64,000 nucleotides of DNA from Caulobacter sp. NIBR1757 (GTDB lineage: Bacteria > Pseudomonadota > Alphaproteobacteria > Caulobacterales > Caulobacteraceae). Location of the stretch: NCBI RefSeq assembly GCF_027912495.1, contig NZ_CP115463.1, positions 1,883,501-1,947,500 of the forward strand, read 5' to 3'. Position numbers and translations under genes: made by a program. The first letter of the stretch is position 1; every line of letters starts with the position of its first letter. Of the stretch, positions 53,911 to 62,081 are shown piece by piece. The notes under the pieces were generated by a model. It worked only from the letters and a program-made list of their open reading frames with translations, did no database searches and had not been told where the DNA came from.

Positions 53911-55128
53911 TCAGCCCTTTACGCAGACCACCTGCCGAAGCGTGTGGACGATGTCGACCAGGTCGGCTTGCGCCGCCATGACCGCGTCGATGTCCTTGTA
54001 GGCCATCGGCGTTTCGTCGATCACCTCGGCGTCCTTGCGGCACTCGACCCCGGCGGTGGCGGCCACATGGTCTTCGACGGTGAACCGCCGCTTGGCTTCG
54101 GTCCGGCTCATCGCCCGGCCGGCCCCGTGCGAGCAGGTGCAGAAGCTGTCCGGGTTACCCTTGCCGCGCACGATGAAGGACTTGGCCCCCATCGAACCCG
54201 GGATGATCCCCAGTTCACCTTCCTTCGCCGACACCGCGCCCTTGCGGGTGATGAAGACATCCTTGCCGAAGTGCTTCTCCCTGGTGACGTAGTTGTGGTG
54301 GCAGTTCACCGCTTCCTGCGTCACGTCCAGCGTCGGGAACAGGCCCCGCAACACGCCCAGCACCTGGTCCATCATCGTTTCCCGGCTAGCCCGGGCGTAC
54401 TTCTGCGCCCAGCTCACCGCCCGGATGTAGTCGATGAAGCCCTCCGACCCTTCCGGGAAGTAGGCCAGGTCCTGGTCCGGCAGGTTGATGAACCAGCGCC
54501 GCATGTCGTGCTTGGCCCGCTCGATGAAGTAGGAGCCGAAGCGGTTGCCGACGCCGCGCGAGCCGGAGTGCAGCATCACCCAGACGTCGCCCGCCTCATC
54601 GAGGCAGAGCTCGATGAAGTGGTTGCCGGTGCCCAACGTGCCCAGGTGGCCAAAGCCGCGCGGGTGCGCTGCTTTCGGGTGCTTGTCGACGACGGCCTGG
54701 TAGCCGGCCTCGAGGTCCGCCCACCGGGTCTTCGCCGCTTCCGGCGGATCGACCTGCCAGGCGCCCACGTCGTTTCGTCCGCCGTTGTCGGTCCGGCCGT
54801 GCGGGACGGCCGCCTCGATCAGGGAGCGGATCTCGAACAGGTTGTCCGGCAGGTGCTCGGCCCGGATGTTGAGCCGCGCCGCCATCATGCCGCAGCCGAT
54901 GTCGACCCCCACGGCGGCCGGGATGATCGCCCCGACGGTCGGGATGACCGAGCCCACGGTCGCGCCCCGGCCCCAGTGCACGTCCGGCATCACCGCCAGG
55001 TGCTTGTGGATGAACGGCAGGCTGGCGACGTTTCGCAGCTGCCGCATGGCCGCGTCCTCGATCGGAACGCCCTTCGTCCACGCCTTGATGTGGACCTTCT
55101 CGCCTTCAAACGCTTGGAAGCCGCTCAT
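53911..55128 (-). CDS. rtcB: RNA-splicing ligase RtcB
   Basis: A 405-residue RtcB ligase that joins 2',3'-cyclic-phosphate or 3'-phosphate ends to 5'-OH RNA using GTP and manganese. Cys79 lies in GVDIGCGM, metal-binding His in TGNHFIE and CHHNYV, and His334 in CSHGAGRAMSR is the guanylylated residue. All are present. The start is ATG 55128 with AGGAGGAG before it. No RtcR or RtcA gene is visible. The minus-strand leader contains a 32-codon small ORF and a GC hairpin (see 55193-55351). Confidence 0.95.
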   Translation of the reverse strand: MSGFQAFEGEKVHIKAWTKGVPIEDAAMRQLRNVASLPFIHKHLAVMPDVHWGRGATVGSVIPTVGAIIPAAVGVDIGCGMMAARLNIRAEHLPDNLFEIRSLIEAAVPHGRTDNGGRNDVGAWQVDPPEAAKTRWADLEAGYQAVVDKHPKAAHPRGFGHLGTLGTGNHFIELCLDEAGDVWVMLHSGSRGVGNRFGSYFIERAKHDMRRWFINLPDQDLAYFPEGSEGFIDYIRAVSWAQKYARASRETMMDQVLGVLRGLFPTLDVTQEAVNCHHNYVTREKHFGKDVFITRKGAVSAKEGELGIIPGSMGAKSFIVRGKGNPDSFCTCSHGAGRAMSRTEAKRRFTVEDHVAATAGVECRKDAEVIDETPMAYKDIDAVMAAQADLVDIVHTLRQVVCVKG

Positions 55129-55192
55129 CGGGCTCCTCCTTCTTTGCCATTCCCTCCCGGCGTCACGGACTGAATGGATCCCCCACAACGAA

Positions 55193-55225
55193 GGAACCCC
55201 TCCAGGCCGGGCCGGGAGGGGTTCC
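55193..55225 (-). terminator. Hairpin between the small ORF and rtcB
   Basis: GGAACCCCTCC (55193-55203) and GGAGGGGTTCC (55215-55225) are fully complementary, with an 11-base loop and a weak TTCGTTGT run on the minus strand. It starts 27 bases after the small ORF and 65 bases before rtcB, so it could end the small ORF transcript or attenuate rtcB. Confidence 0.6.
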
Positions 55226-55252
55226 TACGTACGATCTCAAGGTTTGATGCCT

Positions 55253-55351
55253 TTAGACGTTGGTCCCTTCCCACGCGCAGCCGCTATCGCGCTCAGGCTG
55301 ATTGCCGAGCGAGACGGGCTTGCAGATCATGGTCAGGGCTTTGCGGGCCAC
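55253..55351 (-). CDS. Putative 32-residue small protein upstream of rtcB
   Basis: A short reading frame on the minus strand, GTG start at 55351, ending TAA at 55253, with AAGGAGAG eight bases before the start. The product (starting MARKALTMICKPVSLGNQPE) has two cysteines and no membrane helix. It is followed closely by a strong hairpin, which is how small free-standing genes look, and fits in a 357-base gap that has no other use. Translation is not proven; it could also be a leader peptide for rtcB. I recognise no family. Confidence 0.4.
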   Translation of the reverse strand: MARKALTMICKPVSLGNQPERDSGCAWEGTNV

Positions 55352-55485
55352 GGCGGTCTCTCCTTGAGGGCGCGGCGGGTAACACGGGATTCTCAGCTTC
55401 GCCAAGCGCCAAATTCGCGGCTGTCTCCATCCGCCCGGGGTGTGCCTTCGTAGCTACACCGTCAGGTCGGGGCCGGGAGAGACAG

Positions 55486-56046
55486 ATGCGACCGATGACG
55501 CTTGGACTATCACTGGCCCTGCTGGCGGGGGTGGCGACCGCCGCGCCGGCGCCGCCATCCGCCGAAAAGACGCTGGCGGCCGGCAGGCCCTGGGTGAGCG
55601 TCACGCCATCCGGAGATGCGGCCTTCATCCATGGCGCCATCGATATCGACGCCTCGCCCCGACAGGTCTGGGCCGTGCTGGTGGACTGCGCGCAGGCGAA
55701 AAAGGTGATCTCCAACCTGACGGTCTGCCGGGTGGTGGAGAAGGGCGCGACCTGGGACGTGCGCGAGCAGGTCAGCAAGGGTAACATGTTCGTGCCGACG
55801 ATCCGCAACCTGGTGCGGGCCGACTACACGCCCTACAGCCGGATCACCTTCCGGCGGACCGGCGGCGACCTGAAGGTCATGCAGGGCGAGTGGCGGCTGG
55901 AGCCGCGCGGCCGCGGCACGCGGCTGATCTACGAGAACCGAGTGGCCGCCGACATCAAGCTGCCGGCCGAGGTGGTGCGGGCCGGGATGAAGACCGACTG
56001 CAGCAAGGTGCTGGTCAATCTGCGCAAGGCCGTGACGGGGAAGTGA
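55486..56046 (+). CDS. Exported SRPBCC/START-like protein
   Basis: A 186-residue protein with a signal peptide (about 1-20, ending TAAPAPP). The mature part is a START/SRPBCC fold (FIHGAIDIDASPRQVWAVLV, CRVVEKGATWDVREQVSKGN, EWRLEPRGRGTRLIYENRV). It may bind a lipid or hydrophobic small molecule in the periplasm. The ATG at 55486 is fixed by the signal peptide and GGGAGAG upstream. Not part of the ArsR operon. Confidence 0.75.
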   Translation: MRPMTLGLSLALLAGVATAAPAPPSAEKTLAAGRPWVSVTPSGDAAFIHGAIDIDASPRQVWAVLVDCAQAKKVISNLTVCRVVEKGATWDVREQVSKGNMFVPTIRNLVRADYTPYSRITFRRTGGDLKVMQGEWRLEPRGRGTRLIYENRVAADIKLPAEVVRAGMKTDCSKVLVNLRKAVTGK

Positions 56047-56047
56047 T

Positions 56048-56224
56048 CCCTGTCCCGCTTGTCGGGAGAGGGTGGCCGCGAAGCGGTCGGGTGAGGGCAG
56101 GACCGGCTTCTGACGATTGGCGACTGCTCTGATCGCGCCAGAACAGGGACTTTCAGGATGGGCCGGCGCTGCCCTCATCCGACCCCCTTCGGGGGCCACC
56201 TTCTCCCGACAAGCGGGAGAAGGG
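56048..56224. repeat. Dispersed inverted repeat, family A copy 3
   Basis: The left arm (CCCGCTTGTCGGGAGAGGG, then GGTGGCCGCGAAGCGGTCGG) and right arm (CCACCTTCTCCCGACAAGCG) match copies 1 and 2; the centre differs. It fills the gap between the exported SRPBCC gene and the convergent prephenate dehydrogenase gene. Confidence 0.85.
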
Positions 56225-56234
56225 CGCTGCGCTT

Positions 56235-57176
56235 TCAGTGCTTGCCGCGATCCCGGCCGAAGTTGGGTTCGGGGCTTTCCTGGCCGAGCGCGATGACGCC
56301 GCGGCGGATTTCGCGGGTTCTCGTGAACAGCTCGTGCAGCTTCTCCGCCTCGCCCCAGCGGATGGCGCGGGAGAGGGCCTGCAGGTCTTCGGTGAAGCGG
56401 CCGAGAACGTCGAGGACGGCCTCGCGGTTGGCGACGAAGATGTCGCGCCACATGGTCGGGTCGGAGGCGGCGATGCGGGTGAAGTCGCGGAAGCCGCCGG
56501 CCGAGTATTTCATCACCTCGGCCTGGGTGACCTCCTCCAGGTCGGCGGCGGTGCCGACGATGTTGTAGGCGATCAGGTGAGGCAGGTGGCTGGTGACGGC
56601 CAGGACCAGGTCGTGGTGGCGCTCGTCCATCTGCTCGACCTGGGCCCCGAGGGTGCGCCAGAAGCTGGCCAGCTTCGCCACGGCCAGGGCGTAGGCGTCG
56701 TCGTGGCGGGCGGCGATGGGGGTGAGGATGGTCCAGCGGTCCTGGAACAGTTCGGCGAAGCCGGCGTCGGGGCCGGACTGTTCGGTGCCGGCGATCGGGT
56801 GGCCGGGGATGATGTGGACGCCGACCGGGGCGGCGGCCTGCATGGCCTCGGAGACGCTGCCCTTGACCGAGCCGACGTCGGAGATGGTCGCGCCGGCCTT
56901 CAGGTGCGGGGCGATGGTGGCCATGACATCGGCGACGGCCAGCACCGGCGTGGCGAAGATCACCAGGTCGGCGGTCTCGACGGCCTTGCCGAGGTCGGCT
57001 TCGACGGCGTCGGCGATGCCGAGGGCGGCGACGCGGTCGAGGACGGTCTGGCTGATGTCGGCGACGGTGATGTGGCCGGCGGCCTTGTATTCGCGGGCGG
57101 CGCGGACGACCGAGGAGCCGATCAGCCCGCAGCCGATGACGGTCAGGCGTTCGAAGACGGGCAGCGGCGTGGTCAT
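56235..57176 (-). CDS. tyrC: Prephenate/arogenate dehydrogenase (cyclohexadienyl dehydrogenase)
   Basis: A 313-residue NAD(P)-dependent dehydrogenase of tyrosine synthesis. The Rossmann motif VIGCGLIGSSVV is at 13-24, and HIIPGHPIAGTEQSGPDAGF near 118-137 is the prephenate-binding segment. The helical dimer domain follows (EVMKYSAGGFRDFTRIAASDP). The start at 57176 overlaps the stop of the aminotransferase gene, placing it second in the order cm-hisC-tyrC. It converts prephenate to 4-hydroxyphenylpyruvate or arogenate to tyrosine. Confidence 0.93.
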   Translation of the reverse strand: MTTPLPVFERLTVIGCGLIGSSVVRAAREYKAAGHITVADISQTVLDRVAALGIADAVEADLGKAVETADLVIFATPVLAVADVMATIAPHLKAGATISDVGSVKGSVSEAMQAAAPVGVHIIPGHPIAGTEQSGPDAGFAELFQDRWTILTPIAARHDDAYALAVAKLASFWRTLGAQVEQMDERHHDLVLAVTSHLPHLIAYNIVGTAADLEEVTQAEVMKYSAGGFRDFTRIAASDPTMWRDIFVANREAVLDVLGRFTEDLQALSRAIRWGEAEKLHELFTRTREIRRGVIALGQESPEPNFGRDRGKH

Positions 57177-58282
57177 TTGCCCATGAACTCCGCCAGGCCC
57201 TCGACGACCGCGCGGTTGTGCTCTTCCAGGCCGATGGTGATGCGCAGATGGTTCACGAGGCCGTAGTTGCCGACGCCCCGGGTCAGCAGGCCCTTGGTGG
57301 CCAGGAAGCCCTCGGCCTCGACGGCGGTCTTGCCGGAGACCTCCGGGAAACCGACCAGGACGAAGTTGGCGGCGCTGGGCACGACGTCGAGGCCAAGACC
57401 GTTGATCTGCTGGGTCAGCCAGGGGCGCCATTGCTCGACCAGGGCCACCGAGCGGGCGGCGAAGGCCTCGTCCTTGAGGGCGGCGACGGCGGCCAGCTGG
57501 GCCGGGATGTTGACGTTGAAGGGCAGGCGGATGCGGTCCACCGCGTCGGCCATCTCGGCCGGCATATAGCCCCAGCCGACGCGCAGGGCGGCCAGGCCAT
57601 GAATCTTGGAGAAGGTGCGGGTCACCACGATGTTGTGGGCATTGCGCGCCAGACCGAGACCATCCTCGAAGCGCGGGTCGGTGTTGAACTCGGCATAGGC
57701 GCCGTCGAGCACCAGAACGACGCTGGGCGGCAGGCCCTCGTGCAGGCGGCGGACCTCGTCTGCGTCGATCCAGGTGCCGGTCGGGTTGGCCGGATTGGCC
57801 AGGAAGATCAGGCGGGTGCGCTCATCGACGGCCTCCAGCATGGCGTCGACGTCGATGGTGAAGTTCTTCTCGGGAACGTACTTCACGACCCCGCCGCAGG
57901 CGTGCGTGCCTATGGCGTAGGCGGCGAAGCCGTGCGCGCCCTGGATCATGTTGTCGCCGGGCTCGAGGAAGGTCTGGTTGAGCAGCTGGAAGATCTCGTC
58001 CGAGCCGCAGCCGAACAGCAGGCGCTCTGGCTCCAGATTGTATTTCTCGGCGACGGCGGCGCGCAGGATGTCGGCGCGGCCGGCCGGGTAGAGGTTCAGC
58101 TTGCCGGCGGCCTCGGCATAGGCGGCGCGGGCCTCGTCGGAGCAGCCGAGGATGTTCTCGTTGGCCGACAGCTTGATGGGGCTGGCGACGCCCTCGGCCG
58201 CGGCCTTGCCGGGCTTGTAGGGGGCGATGTCCAGGATGCCGGGCTTGGGAACGGGACGGGGCGCGGCGAAACGGTCGGTCAT
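57173..58282 (-). CDS. hisC: Histidinol-phosphate/aromatic aminotransferase
   Basis: A 369-residue PLP-dependent fold type I aminotransferase (KLSANENILGCSDEARAAYA, FLANPANPTGTW, TRTFSKIHGLAALRVGW with the PLP Lys in SK). HisC-type enzymes use histidinol phosphate and often aromatic 2-oxo acids; its position between chorismate mutase and prephenate dehydrogenase suggests that it makes phenylalanine and tyrosine here, perhaps besides histidine. Stop overlaps the tyrC start. Confidence 0.92.
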   Translation of the reverse strand: MTDRFAAPRPVPKPGILDIAPYKPGKAAAEGVASPIKLSANENILGCSDEARAAYAEAAGKLNLYPAGRADILRAAVAEKYNLEPERLLFGCGSDEIFQLLNQTFLEPGDNMIQGAHGFAAYAIGTHACGGVVKYVPEKNFTIDVDAMLEAVDERTRLIFLANPANPTGTWIDADEVRRLHEGLPPSVVLVLDGAYAEFNTDPRFEDGLGLARNAHNIVVTRTFSKIHGLAALRVGWGYMPAEMADAVDRIRLPFNVNIPAQLAAVAALKDEAFAARSVALVEQWRPWLTQQINGLGLDVVPSAANFVLVGFPEVSGKTAVEAEGFLATKGLLTRGVGNYGLVNHLRITIGLEEHNRAVVEGLAEFMGK

Positions 58283-58308
58283 AGCAGGTCCTTCTGGAGG
58301 CCCGCGTC

Positions 58309-59112
58309 TTACACGTCGAACGGCTCGGGTGCAGCCCCGATGACGCCGGAAAGTCGTCCGGGGGCGCGGGCGAGGCGTTCGTCGTCCTTCTGGTAGAAGC
58401 CGGCCAGGGTGAACAGCTTGAGGCCGCCCGACTGCATCATCGGGGCGGCGGCGACGCCGTCACGGCTGAGGGCGTTGATGATCTCTCCGGCGCCGAGCGG
58501 GGAATCGGTGACCCACAGGGTCTGGTCGGCCCCGGTCGGCTCGACCGGCACGGCGCCGACGGCCAGGGCCCGGGTCGGACCCCATTGGGCCAGGCAGGGC
58601 AGGGTGGCGAACACCCGGATCTCGGGTTCGGCCAGCAGGCGGCCCCACCAGCTGGAATCGGAGGTCAGGGCCAGGACACCGACGCCGCCCAGCTGGCGGG
58701 CGCCGGCCAGGGCGTCCTCGGGTTTCGTCACCATGGTCACCGGCGGGGCGACGCCGAAGCGCTGGCGGGCGGCTTCCAGGGTCTGGGCCTCGGCGCGGCC
58801 GCCCCAGACGGTGACGTGGAACGGGCCCTGGCGCGACAGGCTGTCGGCGATCAGTTCGCGCCAGACGCGGACCACCAGGCCGGGGCCGGCGACAGGATTT
58901 TCGCGCTGGATCTTCTTGCGGATGACCTGGGCTTCGCGGGACGGGCGCAGGCCGAACTTGAACTCGCCGCCGGCCGCCTTCTTGGCCTCGGCGACGGCGG
59001 CGGCCAGGGACGAGCGCTCGTCGATCAGGCGCAGCAGTTCGGCATCGACCTCGTCGATGCGGGCGCGGACCGCTTCAAGGGATGGCGGCGCTGTTGGTGT
59101 GTCCCGACCCAT
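58309..59112 (-). CDS. Chorismate mutase with degenerate C-terminal domain
   Basis: A 267-residue protein. Residues 11-95 are an AroQ chorismate mutase (ARIDEVDAELLRLIDERSSL, LRPSREAQV with Arg59-Glu60). Residues about 97-265 resemble a prephenate dehydratase-like fold without its catalytic TRF motif, so only the mutase reaction, chorismate to prephenate, is expected. The ATG at 59112 was preferred over 59148 because TTGAGGAAC precedes it. It is the first gene of the aromatic amino acid group. Confidence 0.82.
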   Translation of the reverse strand: MGRDTPTAPPSLEAVRARIDEVDAELLRLIDERSSLAAAVAEAKKAAGGEFKFGLRPSREAQVIRKKIQRENPVAGPGLVVRVWRELIADSLSRQGPFHVTVWGGRAEAQTLEAARQRFGVAPPVTMVTKPEDALAGARQLGGVGVLALTSDSSWWGRLLAEPEIRVFATLPCLAQWGPTRALAVGAVPVEPTGADQTLWVTDSPLGAGEIINALSRDGVAAAPMMQSGGLKLFTLAGFYQKDDERLARAPGRLSGVIGAAPEPFDV

Positions 59113-59223
59113 TTGTTCCTCAAACTCGTAGTTCGGGCCTAAAGCCATGCGGCCGGGGACGCAATAGGCGGCAAGCGGCGCAAGAATCTTGCGCCGCTTT
59201 TGCCACAGGCTTCACCACACCCC

Positions 59224-60177
59224 CTACCAGACTCTCGGTGAGGGGCCGACTTCCAACGGGCCGATGCGGGCCTTGCCATCCGACAGGCTGACGCGGCCCT
59301 GCAGGGCCTGGCCGCTGCCGGTCAGGTCGCCGAGGGTGGCGTCGAGGTCGCCGCTCAGGCGGCCGTTGGCGTCGGGGGTCAGGGTGCCGGCCTTGGCCGA
59401 CAGCTTCGCCGCGCCGCCACTGACCGACGCCTGGCGCACCTGGATGACCCCGCCCTTGGCGGCCCAGGCGCGGGCGGCGGCTTCCCAGTCCTCGCCGGCC
59501 AGCGCGGACATCTTCGTCAGGGTCAGGTCGAGGTCCATGTCGACGAGGCCGCCCTCGGTGGCGCGGGCGGCCAGGCCCTCAAGGGCCATGCGGGCGCCGC
59601 CGATGTGGAGGAGGACGCCGCCGAGGTCGTCGGGCCCGGCCATGATCTTCAGGTTCAGCTGCCGGGCCGCCGACAGGAAGTAGGGCTTGGCGCCGGCCTC
59701 CGGGGCGAAGGTCAGTTCGACGCCCTCGAGCATGATGCTGGGCGGATGCTTGTCGAAGTCGGCGAGGGAGGCGCGCATGGCCTTGCCCTGAACGATGACC
59801 GCGCCGCCGTCGGGACGGGTGAAGGTCAGGCCCTGCGGCGCGACCAGCACCCAGTGGTCGAGGCGGTAGATGTAGGCTTCGCCCTTGATCAGCGGCGCGG
59901 TGAGCTGCCAGCCGGAGGGTTCGGAGACGGCGGCGTCCTTCAGGTTGACGTCGAGGCGGAAGGGAAAGCCGCTGACCGTGCGCTCGCTCCAGGTCAGGCG
60001 GTAACCCTTGTCGGCCAAGGTCTTGGCGGTGTCGTCCATCCGCCGCATGGCCTCGCCGCGCAGGTACCACCAGCCGCCCGACCAGGCGGCGATGACGATG
60101 GCGGCCAGCAGGAAGGGGATGAAGGGCCCACGGCGTTTGCGGCGCGGTGCGGGATCGGGCAGGGTCGTCTCTGACAA
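59224..60177 (-). CDS. DUF2125 family membrane-anchored periplasmic protein
   Basis: A 317-residue protein with an N-terminal membrane anchor (FIPFLLAAIVIAAWSGGWWY, about 19-38) and a beta-rich exported domain matching DUF2125 (TWSERTVSGFPFRLDVNLKD, GEAYIYRLDHWVLVAPQGL). Function unknown, common in Alphaproteobacteria. No ATG fits; a TTG at 60177 gives the shortest leader that keeps the hydrophobic anchor, and CAGGTCGGC-like upstream sequence is poor. ChaC is divergent. Confidence 0.7.
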   Translation of the reverse strand: MSETTLPDPAPRRKRRGPFIPFLLAAIVIAAWSGGWWYLRGEAMRRMDDTAKTLADKGYRLTWSERTVSGFPFRLDVNLKDAAVSEPSGWQLTAPLIKGEAYIYRLDHWVLVAPQGLTFTRPDGGAVIVQGKAMRASLADFDKHPPSIMLEGVELTFAPEAGAKPYFLSAARQLNLKIMAGPDDLGGVLLHIGGARMALEGLAARATEGGLVDMDLDLTLTKMSALAGEDWEAAARAWAAKGGVIQVRQASVSGGAAKLSAKAGTLTPDANGRLSGDLDATLGDLTGSGQALQGRVSLSDGKARIGPLEVGPSPRVW

Positions 60178-60203
60178 AGGGCGCTCTTTTTCAGGTCGGC
60201 TTA

Positions 60204-60737
60204 ATGGACAGTGCGGGCGGCGAAGGCCGTTGGGTGTTCGGGTATGGATCGCTGATGTGGCGGCCCGGGTTCCCGTTTGTAGAGCGAAAGGGCGCGGTTC
60301 TCCACGGCCGGAGACGGGCGTTCTGCATCTATTCGGTGCATCACCGGGGGACGTACGAGCGGCCGGGCCTGGTGCTGGGCCTGGCGCCCGGCGGGGCGAC
60401 GCGGGGGGCGGCGTATCGCGTGGCCGAGGACGCCTGGCCGGAGGTCTATGCATACCTGAGGGAGCGGGAGCAGCCGACGGAGACCTATGTCGAGGCCTGG
60501 CGTGAGGTGCGGCTGGACGGGGGGCTGAGGGCGCCGGCGCTGGTCTTCCTGTCGGACAAGGGGCATCGGCAGTGGGCCGGGGATCTGAGCCTGGAGCGGC
60601 AGGCGGAGCTGATTCACGGGGCGGTCGGGCTGTCGGGGCGGAACGAGGATTACCTGACCGACCTGGTGGAACACCTGCGGGCCGAGGGGATCCGGGACGA
60701 GGGGATGGAGCGGTTGCTGAGGATGGTGGAGGGGTAA
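60204..60737 (+). CDS. chaC: Gamma-glutamylcyclotransferase, ChaC type
   Basis: A 177-residue ChaC-family enzyme that cleaves glutathione to 5-oxoproline and Cys-Gly. The nucleotide-like YGSL motif is WVFGYGSLMWRPGF at about 10-23, and a conserved Glu follows in REREQPTETY near 85-94. Length and order match bacterial ChaC. The stop is 14 bases before a large inverted repeat. Confidence 0.88.
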   Translation: MDSAGGEGRWVFGYGSLMWRPGFPFVERKGAVLHGRRRAFCIYSVHHRGTYERPGLVLGLAPGGATRGAAYRVAEDAWPEVYAYLREREQPTETYVEAWREVRLDGGLRAPALVFLSDKGHRQWAGDLSLERQAELIHGAVGLSGRNEDYLTDLVEHLRAEGIRDEGMERLLRMVEG

Positions 60738-60751
60738 CCGCCGACGGTGGG

Positions 60752-60839
60752 GAGATACGGGGACACTATACCTATCTCGGTCACGGACCGTGCGGCCGCC
60801 GTGATCTCGGATGAGATAGGTATAGTGTCCCCGTATCTC
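60752..60839. repeat. 27-bp perfect inverted repeat with RAYT-type arms
   Basis: Left arm at 60752-60778 and right arm at 60813-60839 are exact reverse complements; each carries ATACGGGGACACTATACCTA or its complement. The 34-base centre holds a second small hairpin (TCACGG/CCGTGA). The GGGGACACTATACCTA core matches, in my memory, ends of palindromes found with RAYT (IS200-like) transposases in many bacteria, but no transposase adjoins. The right arm contains the stop codon of the GNAT gene. Confidence 0.75.
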
Positions 60840-61368
60840 AGAGCGACTTCCCCATCATCAAGAGCGGCACCGGCTCACCCGCGCGGTCGTCGTGGAAGGC
60901 TTCGATGGGGTGATAGCCGCAGGCTTCGTAGAGGGGCTTGCCGGACATCGTGGCGACGAGTTCGACCTTGCTGAAGCCGGCGGATCTGGCGGCGTCTTCG
61001 CAGAGCGACAGGATCAGGCGGGCGACGCCGCGGCGTTCGAAGCCGGGGGCGGTGTACATGGCGCGGATTTTGGCGGCGTCATGGGCGGGGTCGAGGATGG
61101 CGGCATCCCGGCCCGGGGAATGGTCGCCGCCATGGGTGGTGGCGCGCCGGCTCCAGCCGCCGCAGCCGGCGATCTCTCCGCCGTCCTCGACAATGAAGTA
61201 GCCGCCGTCGGCGATCAGCTGGCTGTCGAGGCCCATCAGCTTGCGGCTGGCCTCGAGCTGGGCGGGCGTGAGGACGGCGGCTAGGTGGACGTCGATGGCG
61301 TCGGCGATGACGGCGATCAGGGCCGGGATATCGGCTTCGACAGCCAGGCGGTGGGCGAGGGCGCTCAG
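60838..61368 (-). CDS. GNAT family N-acetyltransferase
   Basis: A 176-residue acetyltransferase: N-terminal strand and helix (AHRLAVEADIPALIAVIADA), then the acetyl-CoA-binding loop MYTAPGFERRGVARLILS, and the C-terminal strand LYEACGYHPIEAF. An ATG exists only at 61236, which would delete the first strand and helix. Frame and homology to GNAT starts point to a CTG at 61368 that overlaps the stop of plsC (CTGA). That would be a rare start; it could also be made by reinitiation after plsC. Acceptor unknown. Confidence 0.7.
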   Translation of the reverse strand: MSALAHRLAVEADIPALIAVIADAIDVHLAAVLTPAQLEASRKLMGLDSQLIADGGYFIVEDGGEIAGCGGWSRRATTHGGDHSPGRDAAILDPAHDAAKIRAMYTAPGFERRGVARLILSLCEDAARSAGFSKVELVATMSGKPLYEACGYHPIEAFHDDRAGEPVPLLMMGKSL

Positions 61369-62081
61369 AGGCCTTCTTCCAGCAAGCGGTTGCAGGCGGT
61401 CTCGATGGAGGTTTCCAGCTGGCGCATGAAGTCGGCGCGCTTGAGGCCGGGCGGGATGGGCGGCTGGAACTCGAAGACGATGGTTCCCGGGGCCATGATG
61501 AAGCCCTTGGCGACGTTCCAGTGTCGGCCGGTGTTAAGCGCCAGGGGCGTTACCGGCAGCTCAAGTTCGCGGTAGAGGGCGGCGATGCCGGGTTTGTAGT
61601 CGCCGGCGTCACCCGGCTCCTTGCGGGTGCCTTCCGGGAAGATGACCAGCTGGCGGTCTTCCAGCATGCGTTCCTTGGAGTCGGTGACCAGTTTGCGCAG
61701 GGCGGCCGAATGGCCTTCGCGATCGACGACGATCATCTGCGAGCGCAGGGCCCACCAGCCGAAGAAGGGGATGCTGACCAGTTCCTTCTTCAGCACGAAA
61801 CAGGCGTCGGGCAGGAAGGCGAAGGCACCGAAGATATCGAACATCCGCTGGTGCTTGGTGGCGATCAGGGCGGCGCCGACGGGCAGGTGCTCACGGCCGC
61901 GAACCTCGACCTTCACGCCGCAGATGGCGCGCAACATCAGGGTGACCAGCTTGCCCCAGAAATTCATCACCGCCATCAGCGGCTTGCGGGGGCCGAGCAG
62001 CAGGGGGGAGAGGCCGATCGCGAGGATGGCCGAGACCCCATAGAAGACGACCAGGAAGATCAGCGAGCGGAAGACGTTCAA
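61365..62081 (-). CDS. plsC: 1-acyl-sn-glycerol-3-phosphate acyltransferase
   Basis: A 238-residue phospholipid-synthesis enzyme. The first residues hold one membrane helix (about 7-30). The catalytic HX4D motif is His77-Asp82 in KHQRMFD, and the glycerol-phosphate motif is FPEGTRK near 150-156. It makes phosphatidic acid from lysophosphatidate on the inner membrane. It overlaps YdcF upstream and the GNAT gene downstream, one operon. Confidence 0.93.
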   Translation of the reverse strand: MNVFRSLIFLVVFYGVSAILAIGLSPLLLGPRKPLMAVMNFWGKLVTLMLRAICGVKVEVRGREHLPVGAALIATKHQRMFDIFGAFAFLPDACFVLKKELVSIPFFGWWALRSQMIVVDREGHSAALRKLVTDSKERMLEDRQLVIFPEGTRKEPGDAGDYKPGIAALYRELELPVTPLALNTGRHWNVAKGFIMAPGTIVFEFQPPIPPGLKRADFMRQLETSIETACNRLLEEGL

